A DNA stretch of 64,000 nucleotides from Xestospongia muta. Its lineage: Eukaryota; Porifera; Demospongiae; Haplosclerida; Petrosiidae. Positions 27,001-38,037 of this stretch are shown here, one piece after another. The notes under the pieces are model-generated. The model ran no database searches and was not told where the DNA came from. It worked only from the letters and a program-made list of their open reading frames with translations. The position numbers were made by a program, and so were the translations under genes. Position 1 is the first letter of the stretch. The number at the start of each line of letters is the position of its first letter. The stretch lies in the NCBI GenBank assembly GCA_963693285.1, contig OY848924.1, positions 7,860,400-7,924,399 on the forward strand. Direction: 5' to 3'.

Positions 27001-27573
27001 ACCACTCTAGAACTTCACCACTCTAGAATTTAATATTGGTAGTTATCCTAGGTCACTGTGGTAAGTACTGATGTTCACTAGTTTAGAGCTTACTAATGGT
27101 AGCTATCTTAGGTCACTGTGGTAAGTACAGATGTTCACTAATCTAGAGCTTAATATTGGTAGTTATCCTAGGTCACTGTAGTAAGTACAGCTGTTCACTA
27201 GCCTAGAACTTATTAATAGTAGCTATCCCAATCTTAAGTGGATAACTATCATTACAGACAATTAAATTGTCAATTATGTGATGGCCTAAGTATATTATAT
27301 ATAGATGTAATGGTCTAGGTAAGTTATCATAAGAACATGAACAATTAAAATAATAGTAAATTAGAGTCTTCACCAGTAAGTGTAATTCTCACTAAAATAC
27401 ATCCTTACTTACCCAATATCATCATCTATTGATTTAAAGAAGAACTTTTTAAATGGTCTATTCAGTTGTCCTTTTAAATCTGAGAGTGTCACTTTACTGG
27501 GACTTAGTGGTATCTTCATCATGTAAGGTGTCTCCTCGTCGTCAACATAATAAATAACTTTAGTTTCCTCCAT
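21045..27573 (-). CDS. DVL: Dishevelled
   Basis: The start at 27573 reads [20 protein letters not shown], the DIX domain, completed by the exon at 24542-24611 ([20 protein letters not shown]) after a 2.8-kb intron. Ser/Thr/His-rich exons (24.0-24.5 kb) and a basic segment follow. The PDZ domain is near 22700-23010, with [20 protein letters not shown] and [20 protein letters not shown] almost as in vertebrates. The DEP domain is at 21780-22260 ([20 protein letters not shown], then [12 protein letters not shown]). The tail is Pro/His/Ser-rich and closes [10 protein letters not shown], close to the vertebrate ending NPSEFFVDVM. Dishevelled is the cytoplasmic hub that couples Frizzled receptors to beta-catenin and planar-polarity branches. 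Introns hold large tandem repeats. Confidence 0.97.
22060..22200. repeat. Degenerate 22-bp repeats in a DVL intron
   Basis: Units like caccagtagaccaatgcac repeat about six times between two DEP-domain exons. Confidence 0.8.
23035..23320. repeat. ATCC/TTTGTC-rich satellite in a DVL intron
   Basis: A long run of catccatttgtctatccatc-type units within the PDZ-coding part of the gene. All three plus-strand frames are open through it (IHPSIYL-type repeats), which is a repeat artefact. Confidence 0.93.
23545..23775 (+). repeat. 60-bp repeat array, about four copies, plus orientation
   Basis: The unit ggtaagtactgatgttcact...agcttactaatggtagctatcctaggtcactgt (middle omitted) recurs with decay. It is the reverse complement of the larger array at 25190-25690 and the same orientation as the array at 27010-27240, so the DVL intron space carries inverted copies of one repeat family. 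Confidence 0.9.
25170..25695 (-). repeat. 60-bp repeat array, about nine copies, in the large DVL intron
   Basis: Highly uniform copies of the repeat described at 23545, here on the minus strand, which is the sense strand of DVL. Each full unit carries GGTAAGT, a perfect 5' splice-site core, then TTACTAAT, a strong branch-point-like motif, then TAG. One copy (near 25590) lacks the donor-like block. Homogeneity suggests recent amplification. Confidence 0.95.
27005..27240 (+). repeat. 60-bp repeat array, about four decayed copies
   Basis: Third array of the same family, plus orientation, near the 5' end of the large DVL intron. Copies are more diverged than those in the central array. Confidence 0.88.
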
Positions 27574-27905
27574 GTTTGTTATTGAACTGTCACACTGTCT
27601 TTGTGATTGTCTTTAAATTCTGTATCGGATTGGCCAATCAAATCGATTCTCTTTATATTCTAAACGCACGCCTTTGTAGCTGGAGCCGACGATTCCCTAA
27701 ACAGAAGCGGTTTGTTTGCGATGTAGTCGCTTTACACCTCTCCTTTCTTCTTTAGTTTATAACATGCATACTTTCATAGATCATTAATGTTTACCGGCAA
27801 TACCAATTACGCATGCTCAGTAATAATATCCCCCTTAAACCTGCGCGGGTTGTACAAAATAAAACCACGTGGTGTTTTGCAGCTGTAAACATTAAACAAT
27901 AAAAG
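27574..27905. promoter_or_regulatory. Head-to-head intergenic, DVL / coiled-coil gene
   Basis: 332 bases between divergent start codons, locally GC-richer than its surroundings. Shared promoter function is inferred from position. Confidence 0.45.
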
Positions 27906-30900
27906 ATGGCTTCTATAGAGAAGGAACAATTGCATGAGCTAGACCAACTCATCAAAACCACAGGTGAATTTCGAGATACGTATGCATTTTTTTGATTTTT
28001 AAATGCAGAATTTGAAAATAGTGTACAAGACAAAGCTATTTCAGCTGAACGACAAAAGATAGAAAGTCAGTGATATGCTTGCCTAACCTTATATATATTT
28101 ATGTATCTGTAGTCTTTCAAAAAGAATTAAATGCCCGACTTCAAGAAATTGAGAAAATGGAAAGGGAAATGAAGGAGAATGACAAACTAGAGAAAAAATA
28201 CACTGATCAAGTGATAGATCACAAAGAGAATTACACAAGGTAAATAATTGGAAGCATTGTATGAACTAGTCCAATATCATACCGTAGAATGACTAGTTAG
28301 TAGAGGAAACAAGTAGATGTACACACAAAAATGATATAATCAAATTAAAGTAGACCTATATTAAAAAAATGTGATGACCATATGTAAACAAGAAACTTGT
28401 ATTTATTATAAATGTCTATAAACTTTGACTTCTATAATATGATGACAGGTTCTTGGAGAGGATTTTAGGATTAAAATAACACAATAATTTATTGTATTGA
28501 TAATATTTCATTATTACTATTACAATATAACTGGTTAGTGTAAGTAGGATTATATTTGGTTTGTTATGACTAAAAATTAAACTCTCTCTTTTGTTTTATA
28601 GTTTAAAAAGAACATCAAATGTTCTCGATGAGCACATTGAAGCATTACACAGGAAATTGCAGCTGGCATACCAGACAACACAAAAGCAGCTGTATGTTAA
28701 CCACAAATACTGTCGATAATACTAGTATTGGAGTAGCTGAATACAGATATGGCTTATAGTTCGATAACAAGATTTAAATTCACATCATATTGGTGTATAT
28801 TATGTTGATTCATTGCTGAGATTCATCCAAACTAAGTGTGAATGGACTAATTTTTTTAATTTCAACCTCAACTGTTATATATGTCATTTAAACTATACAG
28901 TATGTACTTTCTTAACTAACTATTATGTTGTCTATTTCAGCCACATGCAACTACAAGCTACTCAAAAATATGAGCCTCTATGGGAAAGTTATAAAAAGAA
29001 ATATGAGAGCTCAGAGAATGCTCAAAGAATATCTTCTCTTAAGAGAGAGGTAGCTACAATTGAGAAGAAAAGTAAGCCACAAGCACTTCTTGACATGGTC
29101 AATTTGTCATCCTCTTGTGTCTTGATAGACGAAGATTTAGAGTCTGAGATAAAGTCAATGGAAATAGCACTCATCGAGTTAAAGCAACACAGTAAGTGAT
29201 ATAAAGTCAACATATTTAGCAATAGTTATTACATTTATAGTTATTATATTTGGGAATAATTATTACATTTATAGTTATTATATTTGGCAATAGTTATTAT
29301 ATTTGGCAATTTTTAATGGGTTACCTATATGTTCTTTACATTTAGACCCACTTGACAACTTAAGATCTTTGATAGTACAATTGTAAGTCTGTTTTATGTT
29401 ATTTTAATATAACTATCACTGTTTATAGTGCTACTTACCAAGTGGAAGCTAAAAAACTATCTTGTGAGGCTAAACAACTGTCTTTAACCAACAAATCACT
29501 AGAGCATGAGATAAAGGAAATAAAAAAAGAGATTACAAAAACAGATGAGAGTATTAAGCAAGTTAAAACCAGGAAAGAAAAAAAAAAGGTCTTACTATTT
29601 GGTGTTTACTCTCTTTATTTATTTATTATAAAATAGGTTTCTCATCTCATCCAAGGTTCTGCCGATATTGAACCATCAGTCTGTACATCAACATCCTCTC
29701 CTCATCACATCTCTAGCCCGTATAAGAGGCCTAGACTTACAGTTGTTGCTAGGAGACCCAATACAACATTGGTTTCTAGACCTAACCCTACTGTAGCAAG
29801 CACCACAACGGTAACTAGACCCAGAATTGGTGTTCAAAGTGTTTCCAGACCCAATAGTGGTGGTCCAACACCATCTCTATTAGTTTCTAGACCCAATACA
29901 CTGAGTACTAGTACTGCCAGGTCCAGCACTAGTAATAAAAGTCCTCCATTAGTTACTGAGCCTAATACTATTACTGTGCTTCCATCTTTAGCTAATACTG
30001 CCATCAGTTGGTCATTGACTACACAAAACCAACCATCATCTTTACCTACCAGTGGACCAATGGCTACACAATATCAGCCACCGTCTTTACCTACCAGTGG
30101 ACCAATGGCTACACAATATCAGCCACCGTCTTTACCTACCAGTGAACCAATGGCTACACAATATCAGCCATCATCTTTACCTACCAGTGGACCAATGGCT
30201 ACACAATATCAGCCACCGTCTTTACCTACCAGTGGACCAATGGCTACACAATATCAGCCACCGTCTTTACCTACCAGTGAACCAATGGCTACACAATATC
30301 AGCCACCGTCTTTACCTACCAGTGGACCAATGGCTACACAATATCAGCCACCGTCTTTACCTACCAGTGGACCAATGACTACACAATATCAACCATCATC
30401 TTTACCTACCAGTGGATCAATCACTATGCAATATCTACCAATTAATAGTGAACCAATAATATCACAATATCAAACAGAGTCTTCATCAGATCACAATGTA
30501 TCTACTCTACTTCCCACTTCAACAACAGTTGCTCCTATACAACATGATACTCCAACATCACTACATGTAACAGAAATTAATCCTGAGGTTAGAAATACTT
30601 CCAATGATCAGCAAGACTGTCAGTTACCACCAATCACATTCAATGAGGTAAGCAAACAATGATAGTATATTATATTGTAATCATCCATTTATAGAGTAAT
30701 CATACTAATAGTATTAACTCAAATGATATCTTTGCCATGTCTTCCTCAAATGTTCAATGCTCCACAAAGGAGAATCACGAACACCAATCATCATTTGACT
30801 TTCTCTCAGTAAGTTTCATTCACGTACAAATTTATCTAATATTAATTATCCTCTCTAGTTTGGTGGTAACACTTCAACTTTAGTAAATAATGACTTTAAC

Positions 30901-31182
30901 AGTTTGTTCCAAGGATTACCAGGTATTAAATCATGTTATGTTAAGTGAATTCATGCTAAAAATGCAGGGTCTTCCTCATCTACCGCTCAAGACAATACCA
31001 ATGTGTTTTCTCTCTTTGCCTCCACTCCCAGTAGCAACAATACTTTCACTAACCAGGGAGGAGGTAAGCGTAGTTGTTAATTGTGCATGCTGGTTGATTT
31101 TATATCAGGGTTTGATGTCTTTAATTTTGGTGGGATGTCCTCCACATCCTCTGATAATGGAGGTAGTTTCTCTTTATTTTAA
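27906..31182 (+). CDS. Coiled-coil protein with FG-like tail, possible SIX6OS1 homologue
   Basis: About a dozen exons join in frame from MASIEKEQLHELDQLIKTTE. The first about 260 residues are coiled coil (exons near 27.9, 28.0, 28.1, 28.6, 28.9-29.2, 29.3 and 29.4-29.6 kb). A Pro/Ser/Thr-rich region follows with a nine-copy 15-residue repeat (SLPTSGPMATQYQPP). A C-terminal tail is rich in Phe-Gly and Ser (FDFLSFGGN, FDVFNFGG) and ends NGGSFSLF. The mammalian synaptonemal complex protein SIX6OS1 has the same plan: N-terminal coiled coil with a Y-KK-rich segment, disordered middle, and a Phe-rich tail ending in FTFF. The local match YEPLWESYKKKYESSENAQR is suggestive but short. If right, it would act in meiotic chromosome synapsis; otherwise it is an unassigned coiled-coil protein. 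Confidence 0.75.
30035..30430 (+). repeat. In-frame 45-bp coding minisatellite
   Basis: About nine copies of a unit encoding SLPTSGPMATQYQPP inside the coiled-coil/FG-like gene. A second forward frame is also open across it (MDQWLHNISHRLYLPV repeats) but is not thought to be used. Copies are nearly identical, implying recent expansion or homogenisation. Confidence 0.95.
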
Positions 31183-31297
31183 AAAACCTAAAGTACAATA
31201 TTGGGCATTAATATAGACTATAATTATATACTGATAATAACTATATCATAATTAGATGCTATTATTGTCAGTAGGTGACGACCATATTGTGTGCTAT

Positions 31298-32036
31298 TTA
31301 AGTATTTGTCTTGATCATATTTTCTTTTGATTTTTCTTCATTTCCTGGGTTCACTTTTGGTTCTTGGTATTGTCCAAATGTTTCTTCATATTCTAGCAAG
31401 TCTTTTTCTTTGTATGCTATTGTTTTCTCTTTGTCTTCCTTATATACTGGATTTTCTTCAGATTTTTCATATACTGGGTTCACCACTACTTCATTCTCTG
31501 GTTCTTCTGGTATAGTGATAAGCACATTTGTTTCTTTGTGTGACAATATTGTACTATTTCCAAATGGATGACTCTGTTGCATACGTAAACTACTTTTATG
31601 ATTGTTATTCATTGAAGAAATGCTAGATCTTTTGGTTCTTGTTGTTTTACTTACTGCTTCATTTCCACAACACTTTTTTAGTCTGTTCACGTTCACTACA
31701 AATACCAAAGAAGGTACAGGTATCAAACAAGTCGAGACAAAAGCAATCATAGTTAAATATGGCCATGAATATTTCTCTACATCATCACGACTGCATTTAC
31801 CAGGTACATGTCCCAGTGCTTCACAGGCAAAATATTGTTCTAAAGCGATAACAAACTCCTTTATGTGGGTCCCTAACACAGTGGAATATAATGTAGCCAC
31901 AATGCCATAGAAAATGAATGCAAGGAAAAACCATAATATCTTCTTCTCTGGTCCAGTGAGTCTGATGCCTTTTGATGTTATTTCTTTCTTGTCTTTAAAG
32001 ATACCTTGATACTAAGAGGGAAGGAGGAAGAGAAAA

Positions 32037-32093
<57 letters not shown>

Positions 32094-33940
32094 TAGATAA
32101 CTCAGTGAATGTATGTACTATGTATTACTTTATGAATCTTCCAGAGTGATACTACCACTAGACACAATCCTATACTGATCATGATGTTAATAGGCATAAC
32201 ATATGTATAGAATGAAAATGTGAAGTCATTTGATGTGCACACGTATGTTGGAAAATCATTTTGTACATATCTATACTTGTCTGTTACTAACACAACAAGT
32301 ACTCCAATGGCTGGCAGTAATAAACCTGATAGAAATGATAGATAAGGTATTTGAGTATGAAACAATTGAGTTATAATGTCTTACATATTATCATAGTGAA
32401 TAGATAAACACATCGTCTTTTCTTTATCTTGTTTTTAAATTGACTAGCATGGAATGGAAAGACTACATTATAAAAGAAGAAACTTAAATGACAAAGAAAG
32501 AAACAGCCCATTTGTAACAAGACATATTGTAATAAAGCACCTAAAAAGATAATAGAAACCAAATTATTTACAAAATGAATGAAAGCACACACCATTAATC
32601 GTACAATAAATAGTTGGATTGTCTCGACTAATGTCAAGTCTAATGTCACTGCAGAAGAGGTTTGAGTAGTCAGAACTTGAAATAATGATAAAAATGGCTG
32701 TATTATAAATGAATTTAACATAATTAATGTGATAATAGGCTTACCAATTGTGAGGTAATCCAATAAAAGAAATGTTAAAAAAATAGCAGGAAATGACAAT
32801 CTTCACAATAATATAAATACAGTATTGTGATGAATTTCATATAACTATCAAACTTACAATTTTTTATATTCATATATAGCAAAGCAAAGACATATTATTG
32901 CAATGAGTGCACCCAATGATGATAGCAGAGTCACTATAATCCTCCAATTAGGAGCTACATTTTCAGGGTTTTGTGTCCATCTGTCACAACGAGGCCAACA
33001 TGTTCCATTCTGTTCAATAAAGTCATGTCGACAGATGATACCTTGTCTCTGCTGTGTATCATTAGAACAATTCATTTCTACTCCAGCTAATGAAGGAGTA
33101 CCACTGTTTACGGGGAGCAGATTGCAGTCTGGTAAGAGTTCTGGTCTAAATCGTTTTACTAAATTCCACTCTGATGAACATGTCAAGTCTCGGACTTGTT
33201 CACAGGTCTCTTTGGTTGGTGTGTACATCTTGTGAGACGTACAGTTACAAAGAGGAAATGTATAGAGACAAAGGAGATGTAAGGCAACTTGTTGGCATTC
33301 TTGACTAGCCAAAGCTGCATACTGATTATAAACTTCTCTAAATATTATTTTACTTACCTAAATAGTCCACAAATGCTACAGCATTATCTTCTAATGTAGC
33401 TTGATCGGTTGTACTGGTATGTAATGTATTGTGATTACCATCTAGTGCACAAGTCTGCCATGTAGATAATGACTGTCTACATACGCTACCAGTATACGTA
33501 TTGGTAGGACAACTATCACTGCTACATCCAGTAGAAACTGCAGTCCCATAAAGACTGCACAATGTAATAGGCTCAGTAGTATTTGAACCATTGCATATAA
33601 CAGTGGGTGAAAAATTATAAGTAATATTTGGTATAATCTAGTAATTAAATCACAGAAAAACAATAAGAGTTGTTACTTGATGAGTTCACTTACCAATGTA
33701 TTATTAGAGTCTTCTTCACTCACTATAGCATACTCCTGTAATAATTATTATAGTATATTTAAAAGTATATATTCTAACTTTAATATAATAATAGATGATG
33801 ACACTTTGAAACATAAGCAAGATGATAACACATATCACTGCTAACACCACTTTCTCTTTGACTGATGACTGGTCATCTAATTTTAAAGTGGAGGTTCTCT
33901 TTTGGCTCCAAGAAATACCTCTCTTTAATGGTTGCTTCAT
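31298..33940 (-). CDS. Frizzled-like receptor B, one cysteine-rich domain
   Basis: Exons (minus strand) 33779-33940, 33694-33735, 33358-33637, 32858-33314, 32745-32800, 32593-32697, then TM exons near 32386-32540, 32128-32330 and 31298-32012. The N-terminus MKQPLKRGISWSQKRTSTLK is cytoplasmic, followed by an anchor VVLAVICVIILLMFQSVIIY. The cysteine-rich domain contains YTGSVCRQSLSTWQTCALDG and FPLCNCTSHKMYTPTKETCE. The hinge is CRHDFIEQNGTCWPRCDRW and leads into TM1. TM3 holds CHLSFFFYNVVFPFHA. The last extracellular loop has FACEALGHVPGKCSRDDVEK. The long cytoplasmic tail is acidic with repeated NPVYEKSEENPVYKEDKE, a tandem NPxY pattern typical of PTB-adaptor or clathrin-sorting motifs. There is no KTxxxW. 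Convergent with the FG-like coiled-coil gene, 115 bases away. Confidence 0.85.
32038..32087. repeat. (GA)n microsatellite in an intron of receptor B
   Basis: Reads (CT)n on the sense strand and sits a few tens of bases upstream of the acceptor of the last exon (CTCTTAG at about 32013), with further pyrimidine sequence between. Confidence 0.93.
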
Positions 33941-34187
33941 TATTCTTCACATAAATAAAACTATTAATAGTCAACACCCAAATGCTCTTTAGTGGTTATA
34001 AATAAAGAAATTCATATGAGAGTTTTTGTTTGACCTATTCCATAATTAAAGAATTAGTTTAAAAATACATTCTGAAGTTTGCAATGTATAATTTTATTGT
34101 CTTACTTCAATATAGTTATATATAATAGAATAATTGTTATGAAATCGCTTGTCACAGCTATTATTATTATTATGTAATGATGTCTCT

Positions 34188-36584
34188 TTAATAGATGACA
34201 TCTTCCTCCATTCTATTACTTGACAATGCACTCATTATATAGCCATCCATTTTAGACTCTTGTTGATTTACTTCATTAGCAATACTTAGTGAATTGCTTC
34301 GCAAACTGCCATCACTTTTGAACCAAGTACATTGTATGTTAGTTATTTTTTGCCAGTTGATCACAAAGTTTAGAGAAAGAAGAGGAAATAAAACTAATGA
34401 TATGTAAGAAAACATTGCCAGAAACGGAGTCGAATACTTTTCCACTTCATCACGACTGCATTTACCGGGCACATGTCCTGATGCTTCACATGTGAAATAC
34501 TTTTGTACAGCTATAACGAAATCCCTTCTTGTTGCTCCAAATATAGTGAAATACACAGACATCAGTATGCCGAATACTAGAACTGATAACAAAACCAAGA
34601 GCAACTTCTTCTCTGCTCCATTTAATCGTTTATAATTCATTTCAACCACTTTCTTCTTTTTGAATATACCTTGATGCTACATGGAATGAGAAGAAATAGC
34701 ACACAACTAGTCTTGATGATGCCAGCTTTTTAAATATCTCACCTTGTGAACATTCCATATGATGACCACAAGCAGACACGTTCCAATGCTCGTCATAGCA
34801 GTAATTGGAGCAATATAGGTGTAGAACCAGACATGATAAATATTAACAGTACAAAACAGAGTAGGAAAAGAGTTCTGTATGTATTCAAGGCCTTGTGTAC
34901 GGATGATTTCAATCACAACCACAGCCGGTGCCACTGCCGGGGCTATGAACCCTATATCATATCAAAATAATAATATCTCATAAAATTGTTTAATATATCT
35001 TTACCAACAACTACTGTTGTTATTTTGATAAGTAGCAATTGTAATGTTCCTTTGGTTTTCTTAGCATGTAATGGAAAAACAACTCTATAGTATATGAAAC
35101 TGACATGACTCAACCAGAATATAATAACTTGTACAGACACGTAATGAATAGCCACACCTATAACATATGAATCAAGAAGTAATGAGGTCAAATTTACCTG
35201 ATAAAGTACAATAAAATGAGGGACTCTCACGGCTAATATCAAGTCTGACATCACTGCAGTATAATTCATTTTTTTCAATTGCAGATGTAATTGTAAAAAA
35301 TGCTATATAAATTATGAGAAGATAGTTACATTCTCACTTTAAATAATGTCTTACCTATTATTATATAATCCAGAATTATAAATGTCACAAAACAGACTGG
35401 AAAGATAAATCTATGACAATAACAATATAATGATGTATTACATATAGAGTATTGACTTACAATGTTTTATACTCATATATTATAAATCCTAAGCATAAAA
35501 ATGCAATGCTGATGCCGATTGATACAGAAATAATCTCTACTATATCTAATGCTTTGGAAATATTGTCAGGATCTTGCTTCCACTGATCGCAACGAGGCCA
35601 GCAAGTGCCATTTTGTTCGATGAAGTCATAACGACATGTGACTGTCTGTGTATTATTAGTAGGAGGACAAGTTGGATGAGGAGCAACATTGTCAGATCCA
35701 CTACTATCAACTATTTGAGTTTTATATAATTCAAGCATTTTAGTTACTACAGTTTTATGTACTTGTTGTAGATGGGAGTATACTGCAGTCTGGTAGTCTG
35801 AATTGTTGCATAACTATGATCCATTCCCTTGAGCATATTGAGTCTCGGACTTGTTCACAAGTCTCTCTGGTTGGTGTGTACATCTTTTGAGATGAACAAT
35901 TACAGAGGGGAAATGTGTAGAGACACAGAAAAGGCAAAGCAACATATCGGCATTCCTGGCTAGCCAAACCTATGTGTAGAGATGATTAATAAGCTTGGTA
36001 ATAAATATGTCTTGATTTCTTACCTAACAAATTAGCAACCTGAACTAGATTGCTTTCTGATGTAGTTTGATCAGTTGTACTGGTATGTAATGTATTGTGA
36101 TTACCATCTAGTGCACAAGTCTGCCATGTAGATAATGACTGTCTACATACACTACCAGTATAAGTATTGGTAGGACAACTATCACTACTACATCCAGTAG
36201 AAACTGCAGTCCCATAAAGACTGCACAATGTAATAGGCTCAGTAGTATTTGAACTATTGCAAGTTGGAATAGTCTATATGAGGTAAGATTAGCGTAGCAT
36301 ATGTGCAGATTGAAAAAGACCTGCTTACCAATGTACTGTTTACAGCATCATGAGAAGGATGATCTATTGCATATTCCTATAAAGTGAATATATAGTAGTA
36401 ACATTTGTATGTAACTAACACTTACTGTGATATAGTAAACAAGATAGATGCTGGTAAACATGAGAAGGATCGTGACACAGATTACTGTCAGTACCACCTT
36501 CTCTATTATATCGTGGGTCCTACCAGACACGTAACAGCAACAACATCTCTGTGAAGACTTCTCACTTTTAATTTCTGTATCCAT
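34188..36584 (-). CDS. Frizzled-like receptor C, one cysteine-rich domain
   Basis: Exons 36426-36584, 36329-36376, 36024-36273 and 35760-35969 start the gene. A 53-bp intron in the linker, absent from B, runs about 35707-35759, and the hinge/TM1 exon and later TM exons continue to 34188. Start MDTEIKSEKSSQRCCCCYVS includes a run of four cysteines (possible palmitoylation) before the anchor VVLTVICVTILLMFTSIYLV. The cysteine-rich domain and hinge (CRYDFIEQNGTCWPRCDQW) closely match receptor B. TM3 reads FWLSHVSFIYYRVVFPLHA. Extracellular loop 3 is FTCEASGHVPGKCSRDEVEK. The tail ends ALSSNRMEEDVIY. Exon 3 is almost identical in DNA to exon 3 of B although flanking exons differ. No KTxxxW motif. 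Confidence 0.83.
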
Positions 36585-37116
36585 CTTGGTAAGAGTAGCT
36601 GGTGGTGTAGCAAACTTAACATCCGTATTATTTACTAGAGATCTTTATTGTAGATTTGTATTTATAGTTTAGTGTAGTTCAAACTAAAACCACCTTTCAC
36701 AACTGGGAATTAGATAATTATAACTAAGCAATATTCATTACAGTATCATCTCAAATGACATGTGTCATGGTACAAGGCAGTCTCTATAGCTCAGAGGGGG
36801 GCCAGACTGTGAGACATAATCATAGTCTCCATGCAATAAACAAGTTTATTTTTAAATTGCAATCAGCACAGGAAATATGATATAACTGAAAAGCTAATAC
36901 AAGTTCTATTTTTCTAGCACAGGTTAACTATGTCTAGATTCTTACATGACTGGCCTGAACATCATTGATATTCTGACAGTGGCTGTATATATTCTTGTAG
37001 ATCTACCTACTAAATGTTTGTATTTTTAGCCAACATGACAAATCCAAATAATAACTATTAATAACTATAAATTACCTTTTAATTTCCACTATACACGTGA
37101 TACACTGTCAGCTAAA
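36585..37116. other. Intergenic between receptor C and PPT1
   Basis: Divergent upstream regions of both genes. It includes a tRNA-like fragment near 36780-36835 (tagctcagagggggg resembles a D-arm/A box) with no matching T-arm. No other gene is seen. Confidence 0.5.
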
Positions 37117-38037
37117 ATGGTTGTCAAGTCCATTGCTCTGGTTCTCTTTCTGATCGTTCTTTCCAGCTCTCAGCCAGTACCTTTAGTTATATGGCATGGT
37201 ATGGGAGATACTTGCTGTTTCCCGTTTAGTATGGGAAAGATCATGAAACTGGTTGAAGCTCATGTTTCCGGTATTTACATACAATCAATTGAGATAGGTG
37301 ACTCCATTGAACAAGATGAAATCAATGGTTTCTTGAAGAATGCAAACGACCAAATTGATATGGTCTGTAAGAACTTATCATCTAATCAACAACTAAAACA
37401 AGGTTTTAATGTCATTGGGTTTTCCCAGGGAGGCCAATTTTTGCGTGCCTTAGTCCAACGCTGTCCCAATATATCGGTACACAACCTCATATCAGTTGGA
37501 GGACAACATCAAGGTGTCTTTGGGTTTCCTAGATGCCCTGGTAACAACTCCGTTCTCTGTGATGAAGTACGCAAACTCCTCAACATAGGAGCTTATGTTT
37601 CAGAGGTTCAAAAGATTTTAGTCCAAGCTGAATATTGGCATGATCCATTCAATGAGGATGAGTATCGACAGAAATGTGTTTTCTTACCTGATATTAACCA
37701 AGAGAATAATGTTAATCCAGACTACAAGGCTAGACTTTCCCAGTTGACTAATCTTGTATTAGTTAAGTTTCTTGAGGATACTATGGTTCAACCTAAAGAA
37801 AGCGAGTGGTTTGGTTTCTACAAGCCTAAACAAGACAAAGAAACCTACACACTTTTTGAGAGCGATCTTTATAACAAAGATTTGTTAGGTTTAAAACAGC
37901 TGCACGATGCTGGTCGTCTTCACTTTCTTGGTGCACCTTTTGATCATCTACAGTTTACTGAAACTTGGTTTATTGATAACCTTCTTCCATTTATTAATGT
38001 TCAATTTGGTGATATCCGAAAGAAAGTTGTTGCATAA
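37117..38037 (+). CDS. PPT1: Palmitoyl-protein thioesterase 1, intronless
   Basis: A single uninterrupted 306-codon frame. A signal peptide (about residues 1-20, SIALVLFLIVLSSSQP) leads into VIWHGMGDTCCFPFSMGKI. The serine nucleophile is Ser103 in GFSQGG; the acid is probably Asp221 (LEDTMVQP) and the histidine His277 (DHLQF), the same triad order as mammalian PPT1, and the length matches. It removes fatty-acyl groups from cysteine residues of proteins in the lysosome. Potential N-glycosylation sites include NLS (86) and NIS (118). It is one of only two intronless genes here, in a window where most genes are heavily split. Other candidates such as PPT2 fit less well. Confidence 0.95.
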   Translation: MVVKSIALVLFLIVLSSSQPVPLVIWHGMGDTCCFPFSMGKIMKLVEAHVSGIYIQSIEIGDSIEQDEINGFLKNANDQIDMVCKNLSSNQQLKQGFNVIGFSQGGQFLRALVQRCPNISVHNLISVGGQHQGVFGFPRCPGNNSVLCDEVRKLLNIGAYVSEVQKILVQAEYWHDPFNEDEYRQKCVFLPDINQENNVNPDYKARLSQLTNLVLVKFLEDTMVQPKESEWFGFYKPKQDKETYTLFESDLYNKDLLGLKQLHDAGRLHFLGAPFDHLQFTETWFIDNLLPFINVQFGDIRKKVVA

